DNA from: Nepenthes gracilis
Lineage: Eukaryota > Streptophyta > Magnoliopsida > Caryophyllales > Nepenthaceae
Length of the DNA stretch: 64,000 bases
Assembly: GCA_033239525.1 (NCBI GenBank)
Contig: BSYO01000003.1
Coordinates: forward strand, 1,172,001 to 1,236,000
Reading direction: 5' to 3'
In this document: positions 24,769 to 36,500 of the stretch, in pieces
Position numbering within the stretch: position 1 is the first letter of the stretch
How the letters are laid out: every line of letters starts with the position of its first letter
Position numbers and translations under genes: made by a program
Notes under the pieces: generated by a model
Seen by the model: the letters and a program-made list of their open reading frames with translations, nothing else
Databases searched by the model: none
What the model was told of the DNA's origin: nothing

Positions 24769-24778
24769 CTATTTATAT
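24769..24778 (-). promoter_or_regulatory. TATA box of P450 copy B
   Basis: Minus-strand ATATAAATAG lies ~70 bp upstream of the ATG at 24701. The flanking sequence (GTAGCGCTGCGCCCAACACC) is conserved with copy C, so the promoter outlived the coding region. Confidence 0.6.
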
Positions 24779-27700
24779 GCAAGGCCAAGAGTTTACCTTA
24801 GTGGTACCGTTCCCTGACAAACACATGAGTGCTACTTTCATATTATTAAATGGGGTGGGCACGACATCGAGAAATTATATATCGTTTGAGAGCAACTAAA
24901 CAGATACAAAGTTATTACGGGGAACAAGTTGGGTAAATTATTTAGTGGTTGATAAAGAAGTGGATATAGCCAGCTGCTTATAAAATATGAGAATTGCAAC
25001 GTGTCCATTTTTTGAAATTAATCTGTAATTTTTTGCCCTATATAAATGATCTGTTTTTTTTATTTATTTATATTTTAAAATCTAAATGGAGTCCATATCT
25101 AAAGAAAAGAGTTGTAAATGGGTTATTGGGCATGAGATAAGTAATATTTTTCATATAATATATATATTTATTTATTTGTTGTTGAATGTAACACTATCTG
25201 TTATTTTCAAACAAAATACATCATTCTATAAAGAAAGAGGGAGCCATTAATTACAGTTGGAAAGGATTTTTCTCTAAAGAAGAATCTTATTTTAAAAAGC
25301 ACCATTTACACAAGTTATTAACACAAAAAAAAAAAATCAAAAGGCATGATTTGTAAAATCGTGTTAGCGACAAGCGAATATCATAACTAAAATTTGGCAT
25401 TCAAAAGCCCTTCCTAATATACCTATTAGAAAAAATCAATTTTAGATTCCATTCTCAATTACACTCAATTTTCTTTCAACTATCTCTATAAATAATAATA
25501 ATTTGCTCAAATTACCATATGGAAACTTTGAAATTTTGTTGTAACATGATACGTGTATTTTCCATTTGTTATTCAATTAGCATTATTCTCCCTTTTTTAT
25601 TTTATTTTTTGTTTGTTAGTTAGCAATTAAGTCGGTTATGTTTTTTTTATTATAAAAAATCCTGTAAAATTAAAAAAAAAAAGGAGAATGATATGTGCTC
25701 TCTCTCTCTATAGATTTCCTCTCTTTGGGTCACGTTCTCCCTCACTGTCTGTCACTTCCCTCCCCTCTCTCTCTCCCGAGTCTTCTAACTCCCTGCAGCT
25801 CCCTCTCCCTCTTTCTCTTCTCACTCTCTGTCATTTCTTCTTTCACATTTTTTTCTCTTTTTTTTCTACTTGATCTCCTATCCCCCGTATTCTTCTCTGT
25901 TTTCGTCTTCTTATTTGGTTGGTAGATGCCGTCACTAATTGTGCACGTAACATAACACGTAGCATCAGTAATAAAACTTCCAACCAACTTGTTTCAACTA
26001 ATTCTAAAGTTCCTAAAGCATAAAAAAGGAAAAAAGTCTTTCCACAAAAACTAACTATTTGTCATTTAAAGGTAAAGGGGACAAACAATTATAATAATGG
26101 CTATCTCTCGGCCGGGATTCGAGGAATGGTCGGAATTTTCAAGTGCTCAGGTGTTGCAGTGTCCCGATTGTGTAGTGTGTCCAATTCGTGGGACTGGTTT
26201 GGAAAGGATGGATGTACAATACATAATTCAGTGGGATCACAGCGTAATAAGTGAATATCAAATGTAATGTTATAGGTAAACTAATTTACTGAATATAAGC
26301 ACTTCAGTGCAGTTGTTGTCGTCATCCAGTTACCACATATGTTTGCTCCATGTAAAGCAAATACAAGTTGTTATATTTTACTATTTAGAGTTTTCATGTT
26401 ATCTATCTATCTATTATTATTATATAATTATAGTAAATGAATTTGAAAAGTTTTGTCACATAATTTTTTCATGTCATTTTGAAGAATTTTTCCTATAAAA
26501 TACTAAATTTTCTAATTGTCATATTTTTTTCGCTCGTGTTGTATTTAATTGGTTTTATTTTTTGATCAAGAGTAAGGAATAAAAGTTTCGTATTACTTGT
26601 AAGTTCTAATAAAATCCATATAACCTTAACTTATATTATAATAGCAACTGTTTAAACAAGTTAAATTCATAATCTTCTGATCATATGATAATATCTCTAT
26701 CAATTTGGTAAAGACTCCTCTTTATAATTTGAAAAATATTTGACAATATTACTAAAATTAAATTTACAATGGGTCTTTAATAATTTAGGAGTTCCGTCAA
26801 AAAATAAATTCTACAAAAAAATTACAAAATCAAGTTATCCTCTAAGAAATTGAAAGGTGTTTCCATTATTCATCACGAAAACAAAACGATAATATGAAAT
26901 CTTGTGTAAAAGTGACCTTTTGCTGCCTTGATTTTCGATTTAATCTATTGGCACATTCTACTACATTTTGAATGCCTTTCATTAAAAGGTTATAATTTTA
27001 GATTTTATACCTTCCAAATTAGAACCCCTGTAATTTCAAATTAATTATAATCGAATATTCGAAAGTTTAAAATATTATTAGGATTATAAATTAGCGAGGC
27101 CGCACCCATAACACGATACAAAAGGCCGAGTGCCTAAGAAGAAGCCAAAGTATAAATAGAGGTAGGACCCAAGATGGGTGGAGTCCCAAAATGGAAAAAG
27201 TCGAAAGAGTCTAAGGTCTTGGTACTCCGATAGGGCTTTTAGTTGAACAGCCAAGGTTCAGTCAAAATAACATCATACCACATTATTGTAATAGACAAAC
27301 CATATAATAATAAAAAGGGGTATAGATTACAGATGTCGGATTATAGTGTAGGTATTAAGAAACATTATAGCTCTGGTAGGATTTCTAACCAAGCATATTA
27401 CTTTGAAAGACTCTAACAATCTTTATAAAAAAAAGTAAAAAAGACTTTATAGAAAAAAAAAGTTTTATACTATGCTAAATCAATCAAGTTATAGGAATAT
27501 GATTAAGATATCATTTTTCTATGATTAATATAACATTCTATTCAAAATACGTATGATTGTCCAATAGATGTGCATTAAGCATACATCTTCTACCTCAAAT
27601 ACATGTAAGCGTAGAAATAAGTGCCCATTGAGCCCTTGGCTTGATCATCAATTTTGATTTTTCTTAAATTTTTATTTTTAAAATTGACCTAAAATTATTA

Positions 27701-28505
27701 AAATGATGTTATAAATTATAAATAAAAAATTAAACATTATATTACAATTCATGTAATTTATATTTTGTAAATTTAAATATCTAACACTTTTTATATAATT
27801 TCTAATTGACTTAGTGTATTTATTAGTTTATTTGTTTTAGACGAAACTTTTGCATTAATTCTAGAAAAAAGAAAGATGGTGAGGCATTCCTTTTCACATG
27901 AATTTTATTACTTTTTTAACACCGCAAATATAACACTATGTAAAAATTTATGGAAAACAAACAGATTTACGTATTAATTTTTTTTGCTATAGACAGCTCA
28001 TATTTGGGTGCCCACATTGGGGGTGTTACAGCATAAAAAAGTTGTAGAAAATACATAAATTATTATCAAAGATGTGTACTTCTTTTTAAATCAATAAGAT
28101 TTTATTTGAGAAATTTTAATAGGTCATCACATCCTCTAAAAATGTAAAAAGAAATTTCACATCAGATAATAAACATAATTTAAGATTATTTTTATTTTAG
28201 AATATATTACATAAATCGATTAAAATGATATAAATATATTTACATACCGATCTCATGTATGATGAAATAAGACTTTTTATTGGTCTTAGTTTAATATATA
28301 AGACACGCCAAACACTTTTGCTTCCTATTTTTTAGGGGGAAAAAAAGCAGTATATTTGTAGAGTGCTAAAATTAACATCAAACTGTTAGAGAAATATAAT
28401 TGCACTGTGGCTCTAAGTCATTATTTCTAATGTCAATGCCTTGAAATTAAAACAAGTCTCGATAGAATAAGTGTCGGATAAATTAATTGCTATTTTATGA
28501 GTGTG

Positions 28506-28536
<31 letters not shown>

Positions 28537-28544
28537 CGAGAAAG
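24779..28544. other. upstream region of copy B and AT-rich spacer, no gene seen
   Basis: 24779-25450 parallels unit C at 40502-41170. 25685-25925 is a CT-rich tract with low-complexity frames. 26095-26240 is a GC-richer patch (GGCCGGGATTCGAGGAATGG) with no usable frame. 27640-28540 parallels 43430-44200 of unit C. Confidence 0.4.
27075..27430 (+). mobile_element. possible LTR fragment
   Basis: A GC-richer block with a consensus-like TATA box (AAGTATAAATAGAGG at ~27149) amid AT-rich DNA, followed by CATTATTGTAATAGACAAACC, resembling the U3/R part of an LTR. No terminal repeats or target duplication could be fixed. Confidence 0.25.
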
Positions 28545-28689
28545 TTAGGATTTATAATTCTATTTCAATTTTTTGTGATATTTATTAAAAATTATAATTA
28601 AAACTTGTGATAAAGTTCTAAGCAAATTATGAAGAATGTAAACAAAATTCTTAAGAAATTTGGTTTAGGATTATTCAAATTATACTTCT

Positions 28690-29100
28690 CCTCATATAGA
28701 TTTTGGTCCCCACTTTTGACAAAGATGTGTAATTAAAAGCAAAGGAAGAAGCAAAATCAAATAGGCCGTAGCTAGTTTCTTGGTGCATTTTTCAGCATTA
28801 GTGACCTCGGTACAACGGAAAGAGGCTGCCATCATGTACGAATATTTAATGCCCGAGATAAAATATTGTAGTCTTCGCCATAGAGGATTGGAGTTGAGAA
28901 AGAAAGCACAGATTGGATATCCCATCTTGCTTTAGGGAATAAGTATTGCCTGGAAAAAAATATTTACTCCAGATAAATGTAATATAAGCTGTTTGGTTTT
29001 TGAAAAAAGTAGCGATTCCATTCAAAATAAAAAATCTAGGGTGAAGATGTAATTTTACGCAGTATAGGTGGTGATTAATAATAATATTGGGTGTCAACCT
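28690..29100 (-). other. conserved unit-end block, unknown nature
   Basis: A block recurring at ~11760-11940, 28690-29100, 31408-31815 and 44380-44860. On the minus strand it keeps an open frame; the longest version is 31737-31408 (109 aa, ending CQKWGPKSI) with TNAEKCTKKL and a Leu-rich LLLPLLLITHLC stretch. The 28,690 version stops being open upstream of MGYPICAFFLNS. The unit-C version is diverged but partly alignable (KKCTKKPVEAYL). I do not recognise a family; it could be an ancient exon or simply conserved repeat DNA. Confidence 0.35.
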
Positions 29101-30186
29101 TTATAGGTGGTTGATGTCGGAAGATGCATAAATAATAATAATATCAGCAAAGTTGATAGGTTCTTGGGGTGTTTAAAATCAAATATTAGGGATTGATCTA
29201 GTTAAAACTTAGAATGATTAATTTTCCATGATAAGTTGCATAAAAAAATTAATATTCTCCAAACAAAGGGTTATTTAGTTATTTTATATATTTTTATGAT
29301 TCTTAAAAATTCTAACTTTATTTAATTTCAAGTTGTGATATTTTTTTTTGATTAGATATATATCATATATGACGAAACATATGAATTATTAATTTATTAA
29401 AATAATTAAATAAATACGATCCTATTAGTTTATATATAACAAAAAAAATTTTTAAAATATAACCCGTTTAAGACATATACTTTGATGGAAATGATACATT
29501 TATTCCCAATAAATATACCTTTTCGAGACATATCTATTGAGTGAAAATATATCACTTTTTAACAATTATGTCTATTCATGACGTATCTCTTGGGTGAAAG
29601 AAGAGGCAATTTGGTAATTTTAAAAATGATCCTCTTTTCATCTATAAAAGGATGCCTTTGGTTTTCAGAATTGAAAGACACACAAGTTTGTATACTCTAC
29701 AAACATACAAAAGAAAGAGAGAAAAATTATCTCCCAATTTTTCATAACAAGAACGTCTATGGTGTGACATGCAAAGTTTACGGATTATAGATCCGGATAC
29801 ATAAATTTATTTATGTACATAATAAATTAATAAATAAATATAATAATAAATATCATATAAATTAAAATATTTATCTCATTATAGTATTTTCTGTCTTTTA
29901 GCTAAACTTTGACAGCTTACTATTATTTATAAGCAGTTTGGACCGTTATTTACTAATTCTATTATTATTAAGTAGTTGTTTTCATTGATTTTAAATTACT
30001 TTAACGGTACGTTTGGTTGTTCGAATAGAATAAGTTGAGAATATAATAGTTATTCCAGGAAGTAGAAAAGGATGGGAATAGAGTTGGAATTGTTATTCTT
30101 ATGTTTGGTTGTTGGAATAGAATAAGGTAAAAATTATTATTTCATTGTTTGGTTTGTAGAATAGTATGAGGAATAAGATGGGAATT

Positions 30187-30219
<33 letters not shown>

Positions 30220-30296
30220 TGTAATAATAATGATAATACTTTATAAATAATAATAATAAATATAACAATAATATATAATAATAATAATAACAATGG

Positions 30297-31262
30297 TGCT
30301 ACGGATCCGCATGGGTCCAGTCGGATTCCTGGTTTCGAGGCAACACAAGTGTTTGAGGTGTTGGACACGAGAAAGATCAAGACTAGGATCTTTACGGAAA
30401 ACCTCCTCTTAACCGGGAGGAAAAACCACGAGGCAGCGCCTTAGAAATGCTTCACTATTTAGGTGGAAGTCTTTACAAATACAATGATGTGGTTTATCCC
30501 TTCGTTGTCTCTTGTTTTGTATTTCTTTCCTAAGGGACATTGCTCACTAGAAGGCTTTATCACTTTCGTGGAAAGCTTCTTCTCTCTCTCTCTTTTGTTC
30601 CGCTGAGAAAAGGAGGATTAGGTGGCCGAGAGGAAGTGGGCCTTTTTCCTTCTTTCTGGAGCAAATTTGGGGGAAGAGAATTTTTGAAGGAGACTTTCTT
30701 GGGTATTTAAGGAAATATCATTTTGTTGGGAGAAGAGTATGGCAACCATCGGGTAGCCAGGGTTAATGTCCCTCTGGCTTTATTTAACTTCCGAGGTGCG
30801 CGGGATGGCACGAAATAAGACGCCGGGCGGCCTAGGTTGGAGCATGTGAGGTCTAGGCGTCAGTCTTAACTTGACCAGGCGTGCCCTGTTTGGAAGGCGA
30901 TTTGGTGGGCCTGCAGTGTTTCCTAGGAATTTGCTTAATTGGCATCCTCGACCCAGCATAAGGCAGTCCTCGGGGGATCCTCTGGGGAAAAGCCCTGGAG
31001 TCTCTTCTTAATTCCTCGGACGGCTCTGAGACTTGGCAGGACCTCCAGGGTTCTCGGTCTTTTTCGTGTCCGCGTACTTAGATGTCGCTAGCGATGTCCT
31101 CGAGCTTCCTTATGAGCGGACGGGTCCTCTTGGACTCCTGCTGGGGTCTTGGTCTTTGGGCCATTGGCCTCTGGTTTGGGCATTTCAGGCTGCCCAGTTT
31201 TCTTGGCTGGTGGGAGCATCTCTGGGCCTCCTATTTGGACCTTTTTTCTGGGCCGTGCTTTT
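30297..31262 (-). mobile_element. truncated LTR, copy 1 of the duplicated solo LTR
   Basis: Corresponds to 33002-34031 but lacks the first ~12 bp (TGTTGCGTTCTG replaced by GGTGCTAC) and the terminal ~25 bp, which fall outside the duplication. It carries more small deletions than copy 2. Minus orientation as in copy 2. Confidence 0.75.
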
Positions 31263-34012
31263 ATGATTTATGATTTTATTTCAATTTTTTGTGATATTTA
31301 TTAAAAATTATAATTAAAACTCGTGATAAAGTTCTAAGCAAATTATGAATAATGTAAACAAAATTCTTAAGAAATTTGGTTTAGGATTATTCAAATTATA
31401 CTTCTCCTCATATAGATTTAGGTCCCCACTTTTGACAAAGATGTGTAATTAAAAGCAAAGGAAGAAGCAAAATCAAATAGGCCTCAGCTAGTTTCTTGGT
31501 GCATTTTTCAGCATTAGTGACCTCGGTACAACGGAAAGAGGTTGCCATCATGTACGAATATTTAATGCTCGAGATAAAATATTGTAGTCTTCGCCATAGA
31601 TGATTGGAGTTGAGAAAGAAAGCACAAATTGGATATCCCATCTTGCTTTTGGGAATAAGTATTGCCTGAGAAAAAATATTTACTCCAGATAAATGTAATA
31701 TAAGCTGTTTGGTTTTTGAAAAAAGTAGTGATTCCATTCAAAAAAAAAAATCTAGGGTGAAGATGTAATTTTACGTAGTATAGGTGGTGATTAATAATAA
31801 TATTGGGTGTCAACCTTTATAGGTGGTTGATGTCGGAAGATGCATAAATAATAATAATATCAGCAAAGTTGATAGGTTCTTGGGGTGTTTAAAATCAAAT
31901 ATTAGGGATTGATCTAGTTAATACATAGAATGATTAATTCTCCATGATAAGTTGCATAAAAAAATTAATATTCCCTAAACAAAGGGTTATTTAGTTATTT
32001 TTATATATTTTTATGATTCTTAAAAATTCTAACTTTATTTAATTTCAAGTTGTGATATTTTTTTTTATTAGATATATATCATATATGACGAAACATATAA
32101 ATTATTAATTTATTAAAATAATTAAATAAATACGATTATATTAATTTATATATAAAAAATTTTTTTAAAAGATATATCCGTTTAAGACGTATACTTTGCT
32201 GGAAATGATATATTTATTCCTAATAAATATACCATTTCGAGACATATCTATTGAGTAAAAATATATCACTTTTTATGATTTATACATTTCGACGTATCTC
32301 TTGGGTGAAAGAAGAGGCAATTTGATAATTTTAGAAATGATCCTCTTTCATCTATAAAAGGATGCCTTTGGTTTTCAGAATTGAAAGACACACAAGTTTG
32401 TATACTCTACAAACATAAAAAAGAAAGAGAGAAAAATTATCTCCCAATTTTTCATAACAAGAACATCTATGGTGTGACATGCAAAGTTTATGGATTATAG
32501 ATCTGGATACATAAATTTATTTATATACATAATAAATTAATAAATAAATAAAATAATAAATATCATATAAATTAAAATATTTATCTCGTTATAGTATTTT
32601 CCGTCTTTTAGCTAAACTTTGACAGCTTACTATTATTTATAAGCAGTTTGGACCGTTATTTACTAATTCTATTATTATTTAGTAGTTGTTTTCATTGATT
32701 TTAAATTACTTTAACGGTACGTTTGGTTATTAGAATATAATAAGTTGAGAATATAATAGTTATTCTAGGGAATAGAAAAGGATGAGAATAGAGTTGGAAT
32801 TGTTATTCTTATGTTTGGTTGTTGGAATAGAATAAGGTGAAAATTATTATTTCATTGTTTGGTTTGTAGAATAGTATGAGGAATAAGGTGGGAATTGTAA
32901 TAATAATAATAATAATAATAATATGTAATAATAATGATAATACTTTATAAATAATAATAATAAATATAACAATAATATATAATAATAATAATAACAATAC
33001 CTGTTGCGTTCTGGATCCGCGGGGTCCAGTCGGACCCGTGATTTTCAGGCAACACAAGTGTTTGAGGTGTTGGACACGAGAGAAAGATCAAGACCGGATC
33101 TTTTACGTGGAAAACCTCCTCTTAACCGGGGAGGAAAAACCACGAGGCTCAGGGCCTTAGAAATGCTTCACTATTTAGGTGGAAGTCTTTACAAAGTACA
33201 AGTGATGTGATTAATCCCTTCGTTGTCTCTTGTTTTGTATTTCTTTCCTAAGGGACATTGCTCACTAGAAGGCTTTATCACTTTCGTGGAAAGCTTCTTC
33301 TCTCTCTCTCTTTTGTTCCGCTGAGAAAAGGAGGATTAGGTGGCCGAGAGGAAGTGGGCCTTTTTCCTTCTTTCTGGAGCAAATTTGGGGGAAGAGAATC
33401 TGCGCCTTTTGAAGGAGACTTTACTGGGTATTTATAGGAAATATCATGCCGTTGGGGAGAAGACACGTGGCAACCATCGGGTAGCCCCGAGGTTATGCAC
33501 TGTCCTACTGGCTTTATTTAATGCTGCTGAGGTGCGCGGGATGGCACGTAGCTGGCGCCGCTGGCGGGCCTAGGTGTGTCAGGCATGTGAGGTCTAGGCG
33601 TCAGTCTTAACTTGACCAGGCGAGCCCTGTTTGGACGGCGACTGGCAGTGGCTGCAGGTTTCCTTAGGAATCGGCGACGTTGCTTAATTGGCATCCTCGG
33701 CCGAGCATAAGGCAGTCCTCGGGGGATCCTCTGGGGAAAAGCCCTGGAGTCTCTTCTTAATTCCTCGGACGGCTCTGAGACTTGGCAGGACCTCCGGGGT
33801 TCTCGGTCTTTTTCGTGTCCGCATACTTAGATGTCGCTAGCGATGTCCTCGAGCTTCCTTATGAGCGGACGGGTCCTCTTGGACTCCTGTTGGGGTCTTG
33901 GTCTTTGGGCCATTGGCCTCTGATTTTGGCATTTAGATTTCTTGAGTTTTTCTTAGTTGATGGGAGCATCTCTGCCTCCTATTTAAACTTTTTTCCAGGC
34001 CGTCTTTTATAA
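31263..34012. repeat. 2.7-kb tandem duplication, copy 2
   Basis: Second copy of 28545-31262; the parallel ends at the 3' part of the LTR (GGCCGTCTTTTA, ~34010). Beyond it only copy 2 retains the LTR terminus and the rest of the MITE, so copy 2 holds the original right-hand junction. Confidence 0.85.
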
Positions 34013-34031
34013 GCCTTATGTTGAGGCAACA
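33002..34031 (-). mobile_element. solo LTR of a Ty1/copia-type element
   Basis: 1030 bp starting TGTTGCGTTCT and ending GAGGCAACA, flanked by ATACC at 32997-33001 and 34032-34036, a perfect 5-bp target duplication. The segment AACCTCCTCTTAACCGGGG plus AAAAACCACGAGG is the near-palindromic R/U5 motif seen in many plant copia LTRs (also in the LTR at 46683), here oriented minus. A minus-strand TATA-like CTATAAATACC lies at ~33429-33440. No internal region or partner LTR exists, so it arose by LTR-LTR recombination. Confidence 0.85.
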
Positions 34032-34036
34032 ATACC

Positions 34037-34290
34037 TTATAAATAATAATAATAATAAAATAAATAAATAATAATACCTAATAATTAATAATAACAATAA
34101 TATTTATAATAATATTATTAACAATAATAATAAAATAAAATAATAACAATAATAATATATAATAATAATATCTAATAAATAATAATATGTAATAATAATA
34201 CATAATAATAATAATAATAATAATAAAATAATATAAAATAATAATAATAATAAAATAATAATAATAAAAATATTTGGTAATTTTCAGTGA
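34037..34290. repeat. long imperfect (AAT)n tract
   Basis: About 250 bp of AAT/ATA units with AAAT and AACA variants, the right-hand core of the MITE. Shorter tracts of the same kind lie at 30188-30296 and 32900-33000. Confidence 0.9.
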
Positions 34291-35449
34291 ATAACAATTC
34301 TCATACTACTACTAACCAAATGGAAGAATTTTTATTTTTGTGGAAATAAATTTTTTTTTTTAATTTCTGTAACCAAATATACATTAATAATAATATTGAG
34401 ATGTCTTTTCATTTAGTTATTATCATACTTTAGCCCATTAATTGATGTAGCAGTGTTTTCTTTTCTTTTCTTTTTTCTGATTTGATGTCTAACTTTTGGC
34501 GTCTTCCTCCGTGGCAAGAGCATTCATCCAAAAGTTAAACTAAATTGACGGAATATAGAAAGTATAATAAATTCAAACATGCTTATGTTTAGATGGGAAT
34601 AGGTACTCGGACCAGCAACAGGTACAAGTAACATAAATATAAATAATTGTTCGTAATATACAATTATTACCATTATCAAATCTTTTCATAAGAAAAGCCC
34701 CATAGAGATGTTATTTTGGATTATTGGAATGTAAATATACGGTACTTATTCTATACGGAATAATTTTATCTTAGCTTAGCATAGCATGTTGTGCACCTGT
34801 GTTGAGTTGGACCTGGCCCCACCGTGTTGGTTTAGACACTGCTATAAGGAAAGAAATTAAAAAAATAGAGAAAAAAAATAAAATTATATAATATATTTTT
34901 TAAAATATATTATATTTTTTTAGTTTATTAAATATTTTTAATATTATAATTTATAAAAGTTAAAAAAATACATATGAAAACTTATTTATTCTAAAACTTC
35001 AGTTATATCTTCACATATATTGCTACTATTGTTCATGGGAGTCATCTTTTATATTGAAACTTAAAATAATCAGATTTCTAATAAGATTTTTTTCGTCTAA
35101 TCAATTATTATAAAATGTATACATTTTTATTATTTTCGATATCATTCTACTCCTTTTTTATCAATTAATTGACCTCTGACATTGAATATTGATTTTAATT
35201 ATATATATTTATTGGTAAAGTAAAAAGATCTTATATCATTAATAAGAGTACGAAAAATGTGTACTCGTTAGCTTTCTGTTATTTCAAAATCTTTACTTTT
35301 GATCAACTACTTGTGAAATGAAAAATATGGTTGAATTATAAGTAGTAAAAAATATGAGCTAGAGTTATATTTTTGCTAATCAAATCTATCTAAAGGTCCT
35401 GGACCACCTCTGCTATTGCTGCATATTTTTATAGCAAGACGGGACAATT

Positions 35450-36500
35450 TTCGTGAGATACAAACCTCAAAATTTATTTTAATGATACTAAATTTAAATA
35501 AATTGATAAATTATCGATGTAACCTATGAGTTTGCGTTAAAAATTTTAATGTTGGATCGAAGTGATTCTGGTTCGAGTGACGTTCGGTGTACCCTTGATC
35601 CAAACATAAACATATTTTGGATTGAATCGTCGTGCCTGAGGCACAACTGTTGAGGGTTTTATGTGTAGTCTTAAAGAATTCTATGTACATGATCCCGGAT
35701 TGACCGATGCATGTACGCTAATATATTATATAAGTACATTTTGGATTGATTTTACTTATTTTTTTGTGAGCATTGACAAAAGAGAGACAAATATAAGAGA
35801 AAAAGAGACAAAAGAAAAAAGACACGGAATGAGAAAGTGAATCCAAGTTAATTTCAGGATAATTCAATTTACATTTTAGTTTATTAAAGCTAAGATAAGT
35901 TCATCTAATGTGAAGTATGAATAATAAAAATTTATTCCAATGATGCAAAATTTTAAAAAATTCTAAAATTTTATGATTAATTATGAATTTTGATAAAAAG
36001 TACATACCAAATTGAGTTAGACTTGAGTGGCACCTGAAATGTACCTGAAATATGCATGAGTGTATTTTGGATAAAATAATCATAACTGACATGAGCTCAT
36101 ACACTGATCGTACATGTTTAAAGTTAAAATGTTAGCACTTAATGTATGCCTGTGTAAGCACTTTTGTAAAGTATAGATTTTTAAAGTGCGCTCATATAAC
36201 ACTTAGTGTGTATTTATGTCAAAATATTGACACTCAATGTACACATTTGTAATCACTCTTACAAAGCATAGAATTTTTCTCTGTGCGTAAATTATGCATG
36301 ATTGTTGTATGTGTACTATTTTATTATAAATAAGTATTCTTGTCTATTTTAGTTTTGTTTTCTATTGAGTTTTGAGAGAAAAGAAAGAAAGAGAATGAGA
36401 AAAGATAAAAAAAGAATAGAGAGAAGGAAGGAGGTGGTGAATTTGAAGAGAATTTAATCTAATTTTTGGTAAATCCAAGTAAGGTAAGTGTATTTAAGTT
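35450..36500 (+). repeat. cassette pair of the ~460-bp family (unit C)
   Basis: Copies at ~35450-35925 and ~35926-36500. Landmarks include GTTCGAGTGACGTTCGG, GCTAATATATTATATAAGTAC, purine blocks at 35785-35840 and 36380-36430, and GTGAATTTGAAGAGAATTTA. The second copy has an internal repeat of the AAAGTATAGATTTTT/CACTTAGTGT segment. Confidence 0.55.

Larger units (their letters stand above)
11945..30003. repeat. tandem unit B of the CYP81-pseudogene array
   Basis: Starts inside the cassette region (the ~1.1-kb leader seen in A, C and D is absent), so the A/B junction at ~11945 looks like a deletion or unequal exchange. It continues through cassettes, AT-rich sequence matching C at 36890-37500 and 37700-38010, the split P450 pseudogene, its promoter, and the unit-end block at 28600-29990. 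The unit is inflated by inserted DNA at ~14300-17760 and 20330-24290. Confidence 0.6.
28545..31262. repeat. 2.7-kb tandem duplication, copy 1
   Basis: 28555 onward (ATTTCAATTTTTTGTGATAT) is repeated from 31272 at an offset of ~2716 bp with few differences. It covers the unit-end block, AT-rich sequence, half of an AAT-rich MITE (from ~30004) and most of an LTR (30297-31262). It ends inside the LTR (GGCCGTGCTTTTA), which fixes one duplication breakpoint. Confidence 0.85.
32716..34384. mobile_element. AAT-rich MITE interrupted by a solo LTR
   Basis: Left end GGTACGTTTGGTTATTAG (~32717) is roughly mirrored by the right end CTGTAACCAAATATACATTA (~34380), giving imperfect terminal inverted repeats of the GTTTGGTT kind typical of PIF/Harbinger-related MITEs. 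TTA-like flanks are possible but ambiguous. The core is (AAT)n DNA. Removing the nested LTR and its duplicated ATACC leaves ~640 bp. It sits at the B/C unit junction. Copy 1 retains only the left half (~30004-30296). Confidence 0.5.

Noticed and set aside
25688..25925. CT-rich tract with Ser/Leu-rich frames, considered as a 5' UTR or LTR of the 33-378 type
   Set aside because: Shares only CT richness with the LTR at 33-378; no PBS, TATA box or ordered landmarks.
30099..30380. Ile-rich minus frames over AAT repeats (also 32809-33057)
   Set aside because: Direct translation of (AAT)n microsatellites in the MITE.
33782..34012. 76-77 aa + frames present in both duplicated LTR copies (also 31033-31266)
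   Set aside because: Apparent conservation comes from the tandem duplication of U3 sequence; no start context or domain supports a gene.
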